A stretch of DNA of 64,000 bases from Trichosphaerium sp. ATCC 40318 (taxonomy: Eukaryota; Discosea; Flabellinia; Trichosidae): assembly GCA_038496445.1 (NCBI GenBank), contig JALMLS010000175.1, positions 62,001 through 126,000 on the forward strand, written 5' to 3'. Shown one piece after another: positions 23,241-33,294 of this stretch. Under the pieces are notes generated by a model that saw only the letters and a list, made by a program, of their open reading frames with translations, made no database searches and was not told where the DNA came from. The stretch's first letter is position 1; each line of letters begins with the position of its first letter. The translations under genes were made by a program, and so were the position numbers.

Positions 23241-24095
23241 TAGGTGTCTCTTTCGTCTTGAAAAGGTGATTTTGAAAAATGTGAAAATGTCGCACGGCTA
23301 GTATTTACTGAACCAGTAAGAAGAATTTTCGCACTTTGTTTTCCAGAGTCTTTCAGGACTGCTACAAGATTCCTTTATGTAGGAATTCGTATTGGTCTCT
23401 GTGTATGGTTTGGGAAACTGCTAGAAACCAATTCCGAACTTCCCAAATATACACTCTGCACAGAGTTCTGAAAGTGTATGTACGTACGTAGTAGATGCAA
23501 AAATGAAAGAACAGTTATGATAAAACATCTGTTAATAGAAAAAGGAAAAAAGGCACCAGAAAAAGCGCATGGCAACTCATTTTAGCCTTACACGTGCATA
23601 ATTGCATACGAACTAGAATACCAGCCATTTAACTGTACGGTATAAATAGTGACAAGCTGAACTCAAACATTTAAGATTTGAAAAAAAACTCTAAGCCTCA
23701 AAGACTTTAAAACGCAACTAAACCAAATAACTTGTGCGTGCACATTAACAAATCGTTGGAATTATTGTTTTATTCCTTGAATTAACGGTCTCGTGTACAC
23801 GCTTTTTCACGCAGATTTCACACCAAAAACAAAAAAAAATGTGGAAAGTATTTATGGTTCATTATCATCATCAAGGTATTTATCTTGAATCTCCATGCTC
23901 CTATATAAGGTTAAAAATAGCAAAGGAACAATGTAGCACAAAAACCCGTGTAAATAATTTATACGCAAAATACGCCACGAATATGTATTCTACGACAATA
24001 ACTTGTAATTGCACCATGTAAAAAAAAGGCACCAAAAATCTTTTTCTTACAAAAATATGGGAAATGTAAAAATCTTTGTTGGTTTGTTCCTAAAA
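23241..24095. other. gene-free stretch
   Basis: About 850 bases between the hydrolase start and the 3' end of GPN2. Frames at 23375-23575 (minus) and 23839-24021 (plus) have no splice or family support. No repeat or RNA gene was seen. Confidence 0.45.
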
Positions 24096-25509
24096 TTACC
24101 TGAAGGCTTCAAAAGGGTCTGGAGTAGCGACGAGTTCCATCATATCAGCTTGCGTTGCATCCATAGAAGCGAACACGTATCCATTTGCTTTATCAACCAT
24201 GCGCAGTACACGAAGTGTACTCTCCTTGTCTTGTATATCCAAAGTCATGAAAGAGACTAGAGAGAAGTCTTCGACAACAGTACAGATAGCTGAATTCAAC
24301 TTCTTGTAACGTTCAGCAATAGCAGTCTAGTACCAAACATGTTAAAATCAGATATACAAAGTCAGTAAGGTATGGAAAGTGTCAAAGAAAATAGCGAAAT
24401 CTCATTGACACTTTTTTTTTTTTGACAACGTTGCGTACTCCTTTAACATGTTCCATGAGGAAACCCAAGTTACCAGCGTTTGTATAAAACTCAAGGTTGA
24501 AATCTTCAGCAATATTGGCATTAGCAAAAGTAGTGTATGACGAAAGTAACCACAACAAAAAGAAGTAACGAGTGCTTGCCTAGTTTACCAAAATTTTTCA
24601 TCATGTCAATTTTTGACAATACGTTAACATGAGGTAGTTCGATCTATTGCATCGTTAGTATTTTCTCCTCGGCAATGAATATTAAGTAGGATCGTTTAGA
24701 GCGTTTTGTCGCACAGAAATAAATGATTTACACAAAAATCTACCACGTACGCGTAACATCATAGATAGTGACAACAGGCACGCAGAAATGTAGTTCGTGG
24801 GCGATGTGCAGTAAAAGGAGTCGATTAAATTTACTGACGTTAACTTGCAACGTGAGAAAGAAAGAACTTAGCACCAAACTGTGGGCGCGTACGCGATAAT
24901 CCTTTTCTTGTTGTAGATGTTGTACTATGTTACTGATACTTTGGTGGTGAGAATAAAGCTCAACTTGCCCAGGGCAATCAAATAGAACGTAGTGACCTTA
25001 TAAAGTAAATACCAACGCTTTTTGAAGCGTAGTACCTTCGTATTGTTCTAACTTGTTCGTTAGCCACTCCACGTTTTTTTCTAGCACTTCCATGCAGAAC
25101 ATCAGCGCTTTGAGGCGTTAGTAGGAAAAGTTAGCAACTTTTGTAATAAAACAATCAATTACCGCCGTTTGGACCAAGGTTATGCTCTTGCATCACGGCT
25201 TCGCTATTTAGAATTAACTTGAGACTATAAAGTCAATTGGTGGCATACACAGTAGTCAATTCGCTAACGTTTATAGCGCATTTGTAGGGAATATAATCGT
25301 TTGCAGGATCGAGATTAACAATAATTACTTTCCTACTCAGTATGTTGTTTGTAACGGCATAAACACAAAGCGTTTACCTCCCTAACTGCGTCATGAATTG
25401 TTGCATGCCATCGCAATAGGTAGTTTTACCAGACCCTTCAAATATCAACATGGTATTGTAGAAAGAATATTAAACCTGGAGGCCCTATAACAACTTGCCC
25501 AAATGACAT
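24096..25509 (-). CDS. GPN2: GPN-loop GTPase 2
   Basis: Starts at ATG 25509 (MSFGQVVIGPPG) and splices into SGKTTYCDGMQQF (the P-loop, split by an intron after GPPG). Then come VIIVNLDPAND, LGPNGG (the GPN loop itself, about 25180-25160), HYVLFDCPGQVELYSHH (switch/G3), LSKIDM (G4) and a C-terminal FSLVSFMTLDIQDKES...VDKANGY stretch. Every motif occurs in the order known for GPN2, which works with GPN1/GPN3 in assembly and nuclear import of RNA polymerases. TAA at 24096-24098 ends it. It has eight or nine exons. It is divergent to histone H2B, with 224 bases between start codons. Confidence 0.93.
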
Positions 25510-25608
25510 TGCGCTCCCAGTAATAATACATAACTAAAATTCGGTCGAAAAACCAGCGAGGGAGCAAAGTCAACGCAAGCTGCATTGTACCAAAATTTCA
25601 GCGTATTG

Positions 25609-25619
25609 TCGCGCGAAAA
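25609..25619 (+). promoter_or_regulatory. E2F-like site in the shared GPN2/H2B promoter
   Basis: The sequence TCGCGCGAAAA lies 115 bases before the H2B ATG, inside the 224-base divergent interval. It matches the TTTSSCGC/GCGCGAAA core bound by E2F-DP in animals, plants and amoebae. S-phase control of H2B is the likely use; binding is inferred. Confidence 0.45.
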
Positions 25620-25733
25620 TAATGCGAGTTTTCAAATACAGGGTTTGAAAAAATTCCACCAACCAGAATCGAGCACTTTCTTAGCCTTCAACTTAAACTG
25701 TAGCAAACAATCAAAAACTGATAAACCGCAACA

Positions 25734-26096
25734 ATGCCAGCACGTAAATCAACCAAGACAACAAAAGCCCCAGCCGAAGTCTCCAAAGGCGGTTCCAACA
25801 GACGTAGAAACTACGAGTCTTACTCTACCTTTATCTACAAGGTATTGAAGCAAGTTCACCCAGATACCGGTATCTCAAACAAAGCTATGGCCATCATGAA
25901 CTCTTTCGTTTCTGATATCTTCGAACAACTCGCCCTCGAATCTGGTCGCCTAGCTCGTTACAACAGAAAACAAACCATCACATCAAGAGAAATCCAAACT
26001 GCTGTCCGTTTGTTGTTGCCTGGTGAGCTCGCCAAGCACGCTGTTTCCGAAGGAACAAAGGCCGTCACAAAATACAACGCTTCATTGGCCGAGTAA
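25734..26096 (+). CDS. histone H2B
   Basis: Intronless 120-residue frame from ATG 25734 to TAA 26094-26096. The N-terminal tail is short and Lys/Thr-rich. The core reads [39 protein letters not shown], then [20 protein letters not shown] and a C-terminal helix [14 protein letters not shown], all hallmark H2B features. The conserved Lys for H2B monoubiquitination lies in AVTKYNAS. Lack of introns, in a region where almost all genes have many, is normal for replication-dependent histones, and a histone-type stem-loop follows. Confidence 0.98.
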   Translation: MPARKSTKTTKAPAEVSKGGSNRRRNYESYSTFIYKVLKQVHPDTGISNKAMAIMNSFVSDIFEQLALESGRLARYNRKQTITSREIQTAVRLLLPGELAKHAVSEGTKAVTKYNASLAE

Positions 26097-26118
26097 ATTT
26101 AAAAACCTGCCTCACTTT

Positions 26119-26134
26119 GGTGTTTTTTAACACC
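26119..26134 (+). promoter_or_regulatory. histone mRNA 3' stem-loop
   Basis: GGTGTTTTTTAACACC starts 22 bases after the H2B stop. It forms a perfect 6-bp stem with a 4-base TTTT loop, the same 16-base geometry and GG...CC base as the canonical stem-loop bound by SLBP in metazoan histone mRNAs. This implies a non-polyadenylated, SLBP/U7-type 3' end. Confidence 0.7.
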
Positions 26135-26303
26135 TCCTTTACCGCTGTAATTTGCTCTGCTTGTAACCGCAACAATTTAATTTATTTTTACAACGGCTAG
26201 TATTTTTTTAGAAGGCGCCAAATCATTTAAACTATCAACTCGCTGACTCAGCTAAAGTGGTCAGGAGGCGGCTGCACTTTCCTCCTCAGGGTTACTAGTG
26301 CGT

Positions 26304-27049
26304 TTAGGGCAAAATAGTAATATGGCGCGTACTGGTTGGAGAACTCCTGTTCCACTTGCTCGTCTTGGCTCGCTTTAGGAGTGCCAGCGGTCTGCGTTTT
26401 AAGGGATCACTTTTCGCTCGTTTAACCAGTGTGGGTGACTTCGGCGCATTACTGGTAAGGTCGCTCATTGTAACGTTCCTGTCGTATCTCTTGTGCGCTT
26501 TAACGAATTTAGCCAGGTACGTAGTTAGCCGTGGGTTGTTTTTGAAGTGGCCTGGGTATTCTCTCATCCACGTGCAAATAAATGCGTTTATACAACGTCT
26601 GTGCTTCCTACTTGGCGTAAATACTGTGTTGTGTTCAAGGTTGCTGTACACGCTCGTGCTCATGTCCAGGTAGTAGTCCACAAGCAGGTCAACTTTGTCT
26701 TTGGGCAGCAGTCTTGTGCTAACCATCAGCTCGCGCAATCGGTCTTCAATTACATCTACAATTTTCGGTCAGTGTAGAATGCTTTGATTCAATGTCACCA
26801 GTGTCAGTTGTGAATGCAAGCATAACTGCGCTCCACCAAGCCACCTTCGTTTGTGCGTAGTCGGCTATTTTCTATGTTTTTGTTTGAAGGGAAATACTTG
26901 GTGGATGCATTGCGTGCCTCGAAACTATGCTTTGGGCTTGGGAAAGGCTGAACTGGTACGCGCTCATCTCTAGCTTCTTTTAACAGCTTGTCAGTGTTGT
27001 CCAATAAAAATATCAGCGTTGCACTCATTCCAGAGCATCGCTCCTCCAT
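26304..27049 (-). CDS. RasGEF N-terminal (REM)-domain-only protein
   Basis: Exon 27049 to about 26845 (MEERCSGMSATLIF...) joins through a GTTATG...TGTAG intron to 26764-26304. The second exon reads VIEDRLRELMVS...DLLVDYYLDMSTSVYSNL...INAFICTWMREYPGHFKNN...LAKFV, the pattern of the RasGEF_N/REM domain (fxxTW-like helix followed by P-x-x-F). A basic, disordered tail follows (KRAKSDPLKRRPLALLKRAK) and the frame ends. No CDC25 catalytic domain is present on this strand downstream. It may regulate Ras signalling without exchange activity, or be a truncated gene. Confidence 0.6.
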
Positions 27050-27147
27050 TTTGTCTTACTCTACAAAAACCAAACTGAGTGTGGCAGTTCAGTTTTCTCC
27101 GTTGGATTCCGACTTAATTGCGCGGAACACTTTATTTCCTTTAAAAC

Positions 27148-28132
27148 ATGGCTGCTGAAGATGAAACGCTTGATATTGCGCGCGTACGGTTTATTTGTTT
27201 GTGTAGTCGTATACACATTAAGATTGGCTCTCTGATTTGTTAAAATAGGATCTTACGGAGGGAGGATCAACGCCTACTTCAATGATGCTACCTGTAGATG
27301 TTTTAAAGTATCTTATCCTTTTTCCATCTACAGATGATAAAGAATACTGGCAGACATTTATAGGCAACGTAGGCTACACAGTAGGTAAGAAAATAAACAA
27401 ATAAACCCACGTGATTTTTTTTTCTTTTTGTTTTGGTTGTCGTCATTTGTACTGTCTTTTAGGGTTAAGAATAATGGAAAGACATGCTTTTCAAGTGTCA
27501 CAATCAACAAAATGTGCTGAAGAAGTGGATAAAATAAAAATACTAGTAACGGAATTTTGGAAAAGGTAAACAACACGAAAGTTCGACACACCATCCAAAA
27601 AAAACCGTTGAAAAATTTACGTTCTCTTTTTTTTGTTTGGCATTTGTCAATGTTGTACTGAATGGTAAATAGGCTATTTGGTAAGATTGTAGGTCGCTTG
27701 AAAAGAAGGGAAGAAGGAAGAGAGGTAAATCTGGCACAGCGTTTTACAGACAAAACAAACATCTACTGACAAACATGTATTTAGAGACTGTACACTATTT
27801 ATCTTTATGACTTCGACTTTTTCAAAAATCTATTCAAGGATCCTCCAAACCAAGATTCAGCTAGGAGAAAAGCACGTTATATACTACACTGTTCCCTAAA
27901 TTGGCTTATTGACTTGTATTAGCGTGCTAATGATTGGGATGGAACTGTTGAAACAATGTATATTTGTGGACTTGTTCGTGGTGCTCTTGCAAGCTTATCA
28001 GTGCATTCAAGGGTCAATATTACTTTTGAAGGACGATCTGGTTCTATTATGTGTAAAATACATATCGCTGTACCAGTTCAACGTGGTTTATTAAATTCAA
28101 GAGATAGTGAGAGAGTTTTAATAAAACAGTGA
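27148..28132 (+). CDS. TRAPP complex subunit 6 (Trs33/TRAPPC6)
   Basis: Starts ATG 27148 (MAAEDETLDIAR), then VDVLKYLILF, GYTVG...IMERHAFQVS, KIKILVTEFWKR, LFGKIVGRLKRREEG, FYRQNKH. The last exon (about 27922-28132) reads WDGTVETMYICGLVRGALAS, then VNITFEGRSGSIMCKIHI, and ends TGA 28130-28132. The FWK helix and the GLVRGAL segment are typical of the Bet3/Trs33-fold TRAPP subunits, and the pattern fits TRAPPC6 better than TRAPPC3 or TRAPPC5. TRAPP is the Rab1/Rab11 exchange complex at the Golgi. Five or more introns; the exon around 27760-27860 is the least certain. Confidence 0.75.
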
Positions 28133-28429
28133 AATAAAAAAGTTGTAATATTCACCTCAATTATTTGTACTGTGCTCGGTTTGTAGAGCAGCCAATAATG
28201 ATCAATGACGGATAAGTTCGCCCTCCATTACATGTGACAAAAGTAGACTAGTTTAGCGATTGTGCATTGCGCACTGCGCGATGATCTACAGTGGAGATGT
28301 TCGTGACAACCGAATAGTCTTCTTTTTCTAAGTAGGCGGCATTGTCACATAGTTTTATCATTTAAAGAGGTCGGTGAAAACGAGGTTTATTTTACATGAA
28401 TGATATTACATACGCAGGCGGTAATGTAA

Positions 28430-29111
28430 TCAATGTGCGGCAATCTTACCAGACTTAATATTTTTGACTGTATTTTTGTGTACTTCGTTTCCAGTGTTGA
28501 GGTGATACTCTAGACCAGTGAACAAGTCTTGTATGATCTTCTGGAAAGTGGATTTCATCATCATCTTATCCATAGCTTTGCCTAAAACCCCGTACTTTGG
28601 TTTATATTCCATAGACATGTATAACTCGGAAGTTTTTTTGCCTGTCCTAAAAATCACGTGAGCAATTAGAGGTGTAGAAGAAAAAGAAAAAAAAAGGAAC
28701 AGTCTTGTTTGCTTACGCTCTCACGCCAATTCTAGCTTGCATTCTATTCAATGGCATAGATCCCTCTACAACGTCTATGATATAGTAGTGTTGTTCTTCA
28801 TTCCAGTCGACAACTTGTTCTACAATCTTATTGCCGTCGTAGAATTCACAAGAGCGCTTTGCACCAATACCTTTTTGATGTGTTAATACCTTCAAATGAA
28901 ACGAATGAATCACAGTAGTTTTGTTACCTTCTTGCGCGTCGCTAAGTGACAACGACTCACGAATGACAGGATGAAACACATAAATGTTAGGGAAATCTTT
29001 AAGAGCTTTCCATACTCTTTTTACCGAAGCGTTAACTTGTTTTGTCCTGAAGAGTTCGTTAAGAAACTTCATCAACAGGATGCTGACTACTTACTCGCTG
29101 ATTTTACCCAT
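28430..29111 (-). CDS. SRPBCC (START/Bet v1-like) fold protein
   Basis: A first exon at 29111 (MGKISE) can be joined by a GTAAGT...TTCAG intron to TKQVNASVKRVWKALKDFPN, then VFHPVIRESLSLSDAQEGNK, the opening of polyketide-cyclase/SRPBCC proteins. The second block continues to RIGVRA and is joined by a T-rich intron to RTGKKTSELYMSMEYKPKYG, then a long C-terminal helix ending GKIAAH (stop at 28430). The fold makes a deep hydrophobic ligand cavity; the ligand is unknown. If the MGKISE exon is wrong, the start moves to 29072 (MKFLNEL). Confidence 0.7.
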
Positions 29112-29354
29112 GTTGTCGCTATTACTATATGCTTAATGTAATGCTGAAATAGAGAGGTGTTGTCTCTAGTGAATGGTATAGTGTTATTTGGTTTTTGACT
29201 TTTTTCCCTCGGAAATGCCGAAAACCAAGAAAAGCAAATTAAGTTTCCTGTTCCAAGGAACTATTTTTCCGCTTGCTTTGTTTTATCCTCTGGAGTGCTA
29301 CCATATCGTTATGTTATACTGGCACAATTTCTACATATCCGAGGAAAAATATGG

Positions 29355-29411
29355 AAAGCGTGAGCACATCCGGTTAGCAGCCGAACCCCTTAACCACTCG
29401 GGCAACATGTC
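29355..29411 (-). pseudogene. tRNA-Ser(GCT) degenerate copy
   Basis: On the minus strand the first three quarters (29411 to about 29358) match the intact tRNA-Ser at 29621-29702 through acceptor, D-arm and anticodon arm. A 3-base deletion then falls in the variable arm, and the T-arm is lost, replaced by A/T-rich DNA. Its 5' flank (about 29412-29448) is also shared with the other two copies. Without the B box it is probably not transcribed. Confidence 0.75.
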
Positions 29412-29518
29412 ATTACTGGTTGTTGAGACCAAAATCGTGGTTACACAAACCGATCAAAGCGTAATTTGGTTTCATAATTTTTGATTGCTTTATTAATTAC
29501 ACATGATCCAGTTAACTG

Positions 29519-29620
29519 TTGTTTCCTTATTAATGATTAAAGTGTAGACAATAAAAGAGATAGAGGAAACTATGACGATCCAGTTGTGTAAGCACGATTT
29601 TGATCTCAACAACCAGTAAT
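29519..29620 (+). repeat. conserved 5' flank of the tRNA-Ser family
   Basis: About 100 bases before the intact tRNA match 41444-41545 with few differences, including AATAAAAGAGATAGA and CTCAACAACCAGTAAT immediately before the tRNA. The last roughly 37 bases are also present in inverted orientation beside the degenerate copy at 29355-29411. The unit is therefore flank plus tRNA, not the tRNA alone. Confidence 0.75.
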
Positions 29621-29702
29621 GACATGTTGCCCGAGTGGTTAAGGGGTTCGGCTGCTAACCGGATGTGCTAGTCACGCGCGAGTTCAAATCTCGCATATGT
29701 CG
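29621..29702 (+). tRNA. tRNA-Ser (anticodon GCT)
   Basis: A full cloverleaf can be drawn. The acceptor GACATGT pairs with ATATGTC. The D-stem is CCC/GGG. The anticodon stem TTCGG/CCGGA carries the loop CTGCTAA with anticodon GCT. A long variable arm has a GTG/CAC stem, typical of type II tRNAs, and the T-stem GCGAG/CTCGC carries loop TTCAAAT. There is no intron. It reads the AGC/AGT Ser codons. A head-to-head degenerate copy lies 210 bases upstream. Confidence 0.92.
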
Positions 29703-29926
29703 ATATCTTTTGCTTTTTGTGCCAGCGCCACACCTTTTTGTATTTACTGTGGAACTTTTAACTTTCAAAAGCCAACTAATATTCAGAACACTGAAGATTT
29801 ATTTACAATCGCTAACAGCCTAAATATTACTCTCGCTAGAAGAACAACATAGAAGCACTACAATAGAGTGCCTTTCATATTTATAAGTAATGGCGCCAGT
29901 TACAGACGTGCTACATTCTGATAGCT

Positions 29927-30834
29927 TTATAGTAAAGCACAGCGGCGCCTTTTATGGCCATATACGTCCTCGATTGTACGCTCACGAAACTAAGGATAAT
30001 TTAACAAAAAACACTTTAGATTTTGGATTTGCTGTTACACACCTGCAAGATAAGCCTGCCAACTTGGTTAAACACTGCTTCAACATTTTTTTTCGTCTTG
30101 GCGGAAGTTTCAAAAAAAACAGCGCCTAGAAATTCATTAGCTTTAGTCTTCTCGCAAAATTTTACGCGTACCCAACTCTTTAGCGTAGTCTGTACCGACT
30201 TCTGTTGATACCTCTCTGTGTTGCTCCAAATCGCTCTTATTGGCTACTAGTACGATAGGCATTGGGTCAGATGCGTCAGCATCGCACACGCGCAATAGAG
30301 AACGCTGAATATTACGGAGATCCGTAAACGAAGTTTCAGAGGTTATCGAGTACACAAATATGAAACCTTCGCCTAGTGTCATATATTGGTCACGTAGAGC
30401 GCTGTATTCGTCTTGTCCTAATTGTTTGGTAAATAGTTGGCTTTACAAGTAATAAAAATCCGCACCAGCTGTATCTAGGATATCGTAGAGTATTGGTTTA
30501 CCGTCTAGAACTGCGCGTTTTCTTGTGGAGCGTTAATGCTAAAACTTTCTTTGGAGGTAACGCTTACCTATAAGAATCCTCAATAGTAGGGTCGTAGTCT
30601 GTAATGAAGGTGTTTTGGATAAACTACATGCGTGTTATTAAAATAATTACTGTAGGGTTTGTTTAGGCGTTAGCTGCGGTAATAACGTAGAATAAAATAC
30701 AATCAACTACAAATAGAATGCATACGACAACATTCGTAATGCTACTAAAGCAATGCTATTTAACGTACTTGTATTGTAATTGCGCTTTTTCCAACACCAC
30801 CAGAGCCTAGAATAACAATCTTTAATTCTGTCAT
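29927..30834 (-). CDS. Ras-family small GTPase
   Basis: Starts ATG 30834 (MTELKIVILGSGGVGKSAIT), with the P-loop GSGGVGKS. Then FIQNTFITDYDPTIEDSYRK (effector loop, identical in style to Ras/Rap), LYDILDTAG (G3), NKSDL (G4) and ETSAK (G5). The last exons read FRERTIEDVYGHKRRR and end CALL before TAA. The CaaX box with terminal Leu predicts geranylgeranylation, and the adjacent KRRR is a polybasic membrane signal. Seven or so exons, with GTACG donors at several. It acts as a membrane-bound signalling switch; whether it is Ras or Rap is not settled by the effector loop. Confidence 0.93.
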
Positions 30835-31103
30835 TATTGGAATATATGTGTTATGCTAAATCGATTAAACAAGCTTGTTACCGCCTGATTGTATTCCGAA
30901 TTTGCAAAGTCAATGCACTTCTGTTTATCTCCCAAAAAAGCCACAAAAAGACTTCGTCAAAGGGTTGTTGGGATCAAGCAAGTACAAATGCCATTCTAAA
31001 ACGAGCGTGTACGCCATCTAAATTTGTACTTCAATGAATGTTTGTTTTTTCTTTTCAACCTTTATTGGCGGCAATGTAATTTTCCTTTATTTATTATTTT
31101 GTC

Positions 31104-33201
31104 TTATAAACAAAACCTCTTGTAAACTGTTTTTTCACCAACAGAAACTGCAAACTCCACATTGTAATGACGCTTCCAATCATCGTTTTGTTCAACTTTG
31201 ATGACACCAGAAATTACCTTGTCAGTCTTTAGTGACATTGGCTCGTCAAGCAAGAAGACGTCATGCTTCCAATGGGTCAACCTATGATTGATTTAACTAC
31301 ACAAAGGCAGGAAAACCACTACAACTTACTTTGAATGTGGTGATGTCGTTAAAGTTACAGCTTCTCCTTCTTCTGGTTTTGGAACCCAACATCAAACCAT
31401 GTCACAAATCCATGGAAGCAATCTTTGTATGTGATTAATCTCTCGTTTCACAACAATTTTAGTGTACCCGCGTCCTCCACGGTGAAAGAAAAATTACAAG
31501 TCCATTTCTACATTTGTTTTTAGAGCACTTTTTTTTACTCCTAATTTGAGGTACCTCAATATCTGCGGTAGTGACTGTTGGCACATAGAATTCCTTAAAT
31601 ACACCTGGTTCACATAGCATTTGATCTGGCGAAACTTCTTCACCTTTAAGACACCTTTCGGTAACTACAATTTCGTCAGTCTAAAAATAAAAAAAACTAT
31701 CAATGTTTTGGACGTGCATTCTTGCTTTGCTAAAGACCTACGTAAAAAATGAGAACAATACACAATAAATCAAATGCAGTTAATGACAAAATCGTAGAAG
31801 ATACGTACTGTAAAGGAGATACATCAACACCAACAACTTTTGAAAATATTTTTGTTCTTTCATCATAATATTTCGAATAATCAACTGGAGCCAAGTACAT
31901 TCTAGCTGTCGAAGGTAGAAGAATACCATCCTAAAGGAAACGGTATTACTTTAGCCACTACAATCTTTGTAAAGTACCTCTTTCAAGTACTTGTCTCTAG
32001 CAAACAGTACAGAATGCAACATTGCTTCCTAGAATCAACTTTTTTAGTAAAAAAATCACTGAAAGGTGCAACAAAGTACGTAAAGCAGGAAGCATCCCAT
32101 CCACTCAGATACGATGACATCAACCTAAAAGAAGTGTTACAATAGTAGTGATGATATAAAATGTAATTACCTTTTCCACAGGCAATGTTGAAACCTCTAC
32201 AGGACCACGGATAATCTCAACAATTTCGCTAAGTTTGTTCTTCTTTACAATAATCTGAAAGAATTCGCGAGTTATTTACATGGCGTTTTAGGCTTGTTTA
32301 CCTCTGCCATATCGGCCATTTTACTTGCTTCAGCTGCATAAACTGTAACATGAAATTAATGAGTGAGAAAACGTGGTTTTGGCTCAAGAATTTACCTTTT
32401 TTGGCACCCGCTTGCGCACAAAGACATGATAAAATACTGGTTCCACAACCAACGTCAAGTACCACCTTATCCTTGACTAAACCGTCAATAGCTTCTTTAT
32501 ACTTCTCACAACGCATAGAATCACTCAACATGTGCCAATGAATATCCTAAAGGAAAAAAAAATACCAAATAAACAACCAGCTTCGCAGTAAAACAAAAAA
32601 CCTCTGCAATGACACGCACCATACAAGCATACTCCGAGAAATATTTCTCATTTTCCCAGACCTTGTTTGTCATGTACTTTTTATCACGTGGAGAATGAGA
32701 GGTGGATACGGATGTAGATGACTCTAAAGTAATCTATAAGTAAATATTGATCATTTTACGCTAATCTCGCACCGTTTTGCTTCGGTGGTGTTGATTCACA
32801 TCGAAAGACGACTTCAGCATTATGTAGACCTAGTTGAGTTCAATAAACAGTACTTGCATACTGTCTACGGCGTTCAACGCAGAAAAACAGCACGTGGTGC
32901 GCTAACTATCTTTTTACGCCTTATTTTCAGTGCGAATAGTATTATACCGAGTGCATATGACACAAGAGTGGATGGAGTTAAGATAAACTCGCGATCGTCC
33001 GTATAAAAAATGAAATTGATTCTACTGTTCTGGGGAAGCTCTAGACCATCTATTACAGCGTCCACCAACTCTATCCTGGCATGAGAAGCAATTTTCTAAA
33101 AAAATCTCATCCAAACCTTTAGCAGACGTCTGTTTGTTCACTATCATCGATATTTTCTCTTCATCTGACTCACCAGCGTATATTGTAACAATTTTATTCA
33201 T
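31104..33201 (-). CDS. type I protein arginine N-methyltransferase (PRMT1/6-like)
   Basis: From ATG 33201 ([19 protein letters not shown]) the first about 130 residues form an N-terminal domain with no clear homologue ([20 protein letters not shown]). The catalytic part starts [27 protein letters not shown], then motif [21 protein letters not shown] (about 32465-32405), [26 protein letters not shown] (double-E loop) and a C-terminal beta-barrel with a [13 protein letters not shown] (THW loop) near 31250. It ends TVYKRFCL. Type I PRMTs make asymmetric dimethylarginine on histones and RNA-binding proteins. Motif I has Ser where the third Gly (GxGxG) is usual. About 10 exons. Confidence 0.88.
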
Positions 33202-33294
33202 TTTTTTTTTGTGAGGCTTTCACAAAAAGGAGATTGCTTAAAAAAGCTTATTGTATGGTACATTCACTTAAGTTACAAATTCTTTAAGTCAGGT

